Below are positions 59,560-64,000 of a DNA stretch of 64,000 nucleotides, piece after piece; position 1 is the first letter of the stretch, and each line of letters starts with the position of its first letter. The notes under the pieces were generated by a model. The model was not told the origin of the DNA. It saw only the letters and a list, made by a program, of their open reading frames with translations, and did not search any database. The stretch is from Polytrichum commune. Taxonomy: Eukaryota; Streptophyta; Polytrichopsida; Polytrichales; Polytrichaceae. The translations under genes were made by a program, and so were the position numbers. Location: positions 8,372,001-8,436,000 of the forward strand of contig OX485806.1 of NCBI GenBank assembly GCA_950295325.1. Direction: 5' to 3'.

Positions 59560-60140
59560 GTAGACAAACCCGTTCCCAATAACCACCCCAATCTTAATAC
59601 ATAGAACCCCTAAAGCCGTGAAGTTCCACACATGCAGTTGTCACAATCAGCGTGAGAAAGAAAGTAAGTTAAAAGGGCATGGGTTTGGGTTCCTTGAAAA
59701 GATCATTGCTTGTACTCAAGTTTTTGTCCCTCAATATCAAAAATAGGTTGACCTATGCTATGAATATGGGTTGGGAGAGAATCTTGCCTTTGAATTTATA
59801 GTAATTTCAAAACTCGGAAACAAAGTGTGAATTTTTTTGGTTAAACATTTTTGTGATCAGTGATCGGGGAGATTTGTGGGCATAATCGGTTGAGATCCTA
59901 GTGTTTGCAAGTCCAATCGGTTACATGTTGACTTCCTTCGGTTTTCCTTTATTAAATAGGGGTATATTCTATAAATCCCTCTAAAACGATCGGTAATTTA
60001 TCTCCAGTCTTGAACTTCGACCAATTATTTCCCAAACTCAACCAGTTCATCTGTAACTAACTGCCGGTTCTCCCCGATCATAGATTGTGATATCAATTTC
60101 TAAACCTATGAAAAATCACTCCAATATCACACTTATGCAT
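59560..60140 (+). repeat. dispersed repeat family J, copy with MITE insertion
   Basis: Colinear with 54660-55090, interrupted at 59858-60083 by a hAT-type MITE. Confidence 0.8.
59858..60083 (+). mobile_element. hAT-type MITE, 'ACCGGTT' family
   Basis: 226 bp from CAGTGATCGGGGAG to CTCCCCGATCATAG. Flanking 8-mers TTTGTGAT (59850-59857) and ATTGTGAT (60084-60091) differ at one position. The unoccupied site lies at about 55015-55030. Confidence 0.9.
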
Positions 60141-61060
60141 AATCGCTCACGATTAACGGAAATGGAAATGTCTACCCTAATGACTGTGGAGTAGGTAAGA
60201 AAAACTGAAGATGCAGTCCAATCTCTTCAAAACATGTGACTTTATGGTGTTTGTTTGTCGATCCTCACCCAACCCACACACCAATCAAATATCGGTGTAA
60301 CGCCCACAAACCCTAGAATATTCCATGTTTGTAGGATCATAGATCCACATATGTTAGTGCAAGAGGAGTACTTTCGGAGCCACCATGTGATCCTCGTATG
60401 TTATGTTATGTTATGTTAGTGGCTCTTGCTCGAACTTTGGACACGAGCAAAGAGACAAAGCCTACGGCTCGCTAGGTGGCACAAAGAACATGACCATTTT
60501 CCACACAAGTTTCGACATGTTATTTGGGGATGTTATAAAAGGACCAACACTTGCGGTTCATACACAAGCAAAAAGTGGCCCAAATTTGGCTTCTTTTAGC
60601 TCAGGCATCCCACGTGTGGTTCTTTGTTATTCCTTTTGGATATCACACTTATGGTTAGATCAAGATGGGTCTTAAGTGGCCCGTTTTCTAAATCGGACCC
60701 TTGTTTTTGATTGGTATGTGGTTCGGTGAGGATGAAAGAGCAAAGATCATAAAGACACATGTTTACAAGAGATTGGACTGCGTTTTTTAATATTAATAAA
60801 ATATTCTACGCTCAATAGTGAACATAATTGGGATGATCTATGTATTCAATAAGAAATCAACAAACTTGCACTTCCGATAATCATAAATAGATCAGGGTAG
60901 GTTCGATTTCTACTTTGGTTTTTGTTGTTGCAAGTATTTCATTGTAGATTTGCTAAAGCATATTAACATGTTTTGTTGTGTTAATCTTATCAATAGAAGT
61001 TGGAGAACGCAAAACGAACCAAATAACACCCACATACCTTAAGGTAGATGTGCCTAACTC
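60141..61060. other. intergenic, no gene
   Basis: A low-copy repeat shared with 23.8 kb lies near 60250-60300. The 90-codon frame from 60403 begins in a (ATGTT)n tract and has no recognisable domain. Confidence 0.35.
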
Positions 61061-61940
61061 AATTTTTTTTCTCTCTCTGCACCCACTTCTAGTAAGATAT
61101 GAAACACACACTTAGTGCGAGATGGTTAACAACACTATATCATGCACGTAGCCATTTGCCTCGTAACTTTCATAGCTCATGAGAGTATCTTATTCATGTT
61201 GAAAGTGAAGATTCTTGTGCTCATTAGGTGGTCATATAAGTCCCCCCCCCCTTCCCCCTCCAAAATAAAAATAAGAAAATAAAATAAAATCATTTTCTCA
61301 TAAAGTACATTTTGCAACCTTAATGTAAGTGAGCCTAATTCAATCACTTATCTTGATTGACCACATGTACAAAATTTCTCAATTCATTATAGGCTAAAAA
61401 ATCAACACAATTGAAGGGGTCTTATATCACCATTTAAGGGGGGGGGGGGCGAAGAAAAGAAGGTTATGCACTTTGATAATGCATAAGAAACTTATATATA
61501 TAAACTCTAGAAGAAGATGTTAGAAAGTGCTACAAACCTAATATGGATTATTCTAAATTATTATCTCGTTCTAAGGTAACAAGCCTAAATTAGGTTACTC
61601 ATTTTAAAAGAACACTTGTATTTGAGTGGTGTGTGATCAGGTTCTAAATTTACGAGCGGACACCAAAACACATGTGTTTAAAAAAGATTGGATTACAAGC
61701 TCAAAAATAAAAGTACTCATGCTGCAGACAACACAAATTTATGAACCATTCTAGGTGAAACAATTGAGAAACCTATACGATCATTAAATTTTTTTAAAAA
61801 AATCTTCACATCAATAGTGAATAAGATATTCATACGAGCTTCAAAAACTATGAGAAAATGGGCTACATGCACGCTTTGGAAATTGTTAATTAATCATCTC
61901 TTACCAATCGAGTGTTTCACATCCTACTCGAAGCGTGTGT
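61061..61940 (+). repeat. dispersed repeat family I, two fragments
   Basis: 61061-61220 matches 40630-40800 (TGCACCCACTTCTAGTAAGA, GAGATGGTTAACAACA, GTGAAGATTCTTG). 61600-61940 matches the hydrolase-intron copy. A run of 11 G lies at 61439-61449. Confidence 0.5.
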
Positions 61941-62368
61941 AGAGCTAAAAGCAATTGTTCAAGGCCCCCCCGCTTACCCTAACCATGTGTGTTTAATATC
62001 TTAGGAGGAGAATTTGCTTGGGGAAAGTGTATGTTAAATTTAGGGTTTTCTTCCCATTGCGTTGATGTGGGGATGATTAGCAATTATTAAAGAAAGAGCC
62101 ACCCATGCCAAGGAAGTGAACAATCCGACACTTGAACCGTCCTTCTTTGTTCAACCATTTGTGGTGTGGGTGTGTGTGTTGTGTGGTCAGTTACAACAAT
62201 GTGGTGTTGCTCAAATGATAAGAGAGCCAACGTGTCCTTGTGTATGGGCCATGATGGGAAGGCGGCTCTATTGTACTCATGAGCTTGTACGAAAACAAAC
62301 CTAGCCACTCACCTATACAATATTGTACGCCCTCATGTGTTTATTCAACTCAAAAGAGTAGGCTATGA
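61941..62368. other. intergenic, no feature recognised
   Basis: No gene-like coding. Confidence 0.35.
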
Positions 62369-62871
62369 GGGGCCACTTCACACACGAGCCAAGACCCGTG
62401 ACCATGTGATTGTGAGAGCCCAAAAGAAAAGTGTCCAAAGGCCGTCCCAACACACCTCCAACATCATGTAGTGTGGTCACGGACCCTCAAGTGTAGTGTG
62501 AAGTCATATGTGACCGGGCCCTCAATCAAATTGCTATTTCAATGAATCTCTATTCATGTGGGTCCTCACACATGATAAAATAAGATAAATCAGTGGTTGT
62601 GAGCGTTCGGAGTGCCATGGTCTCCTGGTTTTGTGCTAGGCCTACCTCCAAGAGGTGGTTTTTGAAAATAGTCCAAGTGACCATGAAACTTGATCCATTC
62701 GATGCCACGTAGGAATCCATGTAGACTTTTACATCCATCTTGCATGCACATACTCCATTGGTCCCTCAAGCGTAGTGTGAAGCGAACTTGGACCGGCTCC
62801 GCCTTTTCCACCAATGAGAGTGCTTGAAGTGTTGTGGTCACGGGCTCTCAGTCTCGTGTGTGAAGTGGCCC
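62369..62871. mobile_element. PIF/Harbinger-like element, copy 3
   Basis: 503 bp; ends GGGGCCACTTCACACACGAG and CTCGTGTGTGAAGTGGCCC, flanked by TGA (62366-62368 and 62872-62874). Colinear with the 55.3-kb copy. Confidence 0.8.
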
Positions 62872-62874
62872 TGA

Positions 62875-63414
62875 GTCTCAACACACATTTGCCTGAATCT
62901 AGGGATGCATGCCTTATTCAAACACTAACTTAGTCTTAAGCGGTTTCTATCTAATGCAGGTGTACTTACTACATACCGGAAAACCCCCGGAAAAGCTTCC
63001 CTATTTATTTAGGCAATTGCCTTGCCAAGATGGAAGTTGTGTTCATGTCACATCAATTTTGTGCATGTGGGATCCAACCGCTTTCTTCCATGTGGCATTT
63101 GCACTAAAAAGAAAAGAAACGAAAAGATAAATGTGTTTTGTGTTAAAATGAAATATGGTACTATGGTGTCAAAGTTTGGAATGTGGGCATCCAAATAAAA
63201 AGTGTTTAAGTAAGTCTACGAGTGATGCACTAAGAATCCAAGAGTTATTCATCTTGGGCCCAGAAATGCAATCTCACCGTTTAGGCTCCTCAATTGAATT
63301 TTCTAACGTGCTCATGTAATATTTATTACAACGTTAAAATCCCTATTCATGATGAAGTGCGGGGAGTAACCATTACAGGCTTTGTCTACGTTTTGTAAAA
63401 TGAGTCCTTACATT
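62875..63414. other. intergenic, no feature recognised
   Basis: Nothing gene-like recognised. Confidence 0.35.
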
Positions 63415-63672
63415 AAATAGATAAATAACCAACGTTAGGCAATCAGACGTGAATTTGAGTATGTTGGCCTTACCTTATTCAAGAATCCTTTTGGTGTAGG
63501 GTGGGGTTTACTGCTTACCTTGCAGTGGGCGCAGTGGGTGGGCTCTTGACTTCCTACTTATCTAGTTAGTTTTTTCCATCAAATAGAGAGAAGATTTCAC
63601 AGCAAGAATCGAACCGCCAAGCACTCCATTTGGAAATGGGTACCTCTCCACTATCACCTAATAGTTTAGGGT
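63415..63672 (-). mobile_element. tRNA-derived SINE-like element, copy 3
   Basis: On the minus strand, A-box TAGTGGAGAGG (complement of 63642-63652) and B-box GGTTCGATTC (complement of 63605-63614), then the body shared with the copies at 15.9 and 27.3 kb, ending with the CTTGAATAAGGTAAGGCCAA segment and TTGGTTATTTAT. Confidence 0.7.
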
Positions 63673-64000
63673 CATCTAGGACCTGAGTCCTTACATAAGG
63701 ATGTACCATGTACAAGAAAATATTTCAAACCAAAAATGTATACCCAAACAATAGTCTCAAATTGTTGAAGACTTTGTCAGTGATCCTCAACGATATTTGT
63801 TCCTTTGCTTGAAATAGGGATAGTGTAGGGATTGTTAAGTCAACCACGTAGTTTGTTGAAATACCACATAACACATCACGCGGTCACATGACCTATCAAA
63901 GTTTAATTTTCATCGCACACATGAAGAGGAGGAGCAAGGTATCAATTTTGTCTTAGAATTGATGAACTTGGCCGACTAAATGAACTATACAACTTGGGCA
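63673..64000. other. intergenic to window end, no feature recognised
   Basis: No gene or repeat boundary seen. Confidence 0.35.

Noticed and set aside
60403-60675. 90-codon plus-strand frame starting in an (ATGTT)n tract
   Set aside because: The start lies in a simple repeat, there is no domain, and the surroundings are repeats.

Overview
This is nuclear DNA from a land plant. Two spliced genes with plant-specific relatives sit in about 55 kb of AT-rich, repeat-packed intergenic DNA. Introns use GT-AG borders and run up to about 1.26 kb. Gene density is about one gene per 30 kb, which points to a medium or large genome. The sequence does not settle the lineage; seed-free plants (moss, lycophyte, fern) seem at least as likely as seed plants. 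No organellar, bacterial or viral genes were seen.

Layout. (1) 1-5351: the 3' ten exons of an alpha/beta-hydrolase gene, plus strand, with its 5' part outside the window. The catalytic Ser, Asp and His are all visible, and the last exon encodes a ubiquitin-interacting-motif-like helix. (2) 5.4-30 kb: a graveyard of transposable elements. It holds a decayed LINE with reverse transcriptase, a hAT-type element inserted in its 3' end, PIF/Harbinger-like elements with TTA/TAA duplications, tRNA-derived SINE-like copies, and several MITE families. (3) 30.2-34.5 kb: a short-TIR element, microsatellites, then an EID1-like (phytochrome A signalling) F-box gene of two exons at 32487-34485. (4) 34.5-64 kb: more repeats, including four long inverted repeats that should fold into hairpins (near 49.2, 51.9, 54.2 and 56.4 kb).

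The two genes are unrelated in function and lie 27 kb apart; nothing suggests co-regulation. The richest signal is transposon history. A family of about 190-250 bp hAT-type MITEs (TIR close to CAGTGATCGGGGAG) is present in nine copies. Target duplications of 8 bp can be read directly around several of them, one copy is nested in another, and one sits in a dispersed repeat whose unoccupied counterpart lies 5 kb away in the same window. A second hAT-like element interrupts the LINE, and the unoccupied LINE sequence is present at 53.3 kb. I see no clearly novel enzymatic or defence system. The unusual content is this set of readable insertions, a 142-bp tandem array growing inside a Harbinger-like element, and the hairpin-forming repeats. 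All calls come from reading by eye; no alignment, search or folding program was run.
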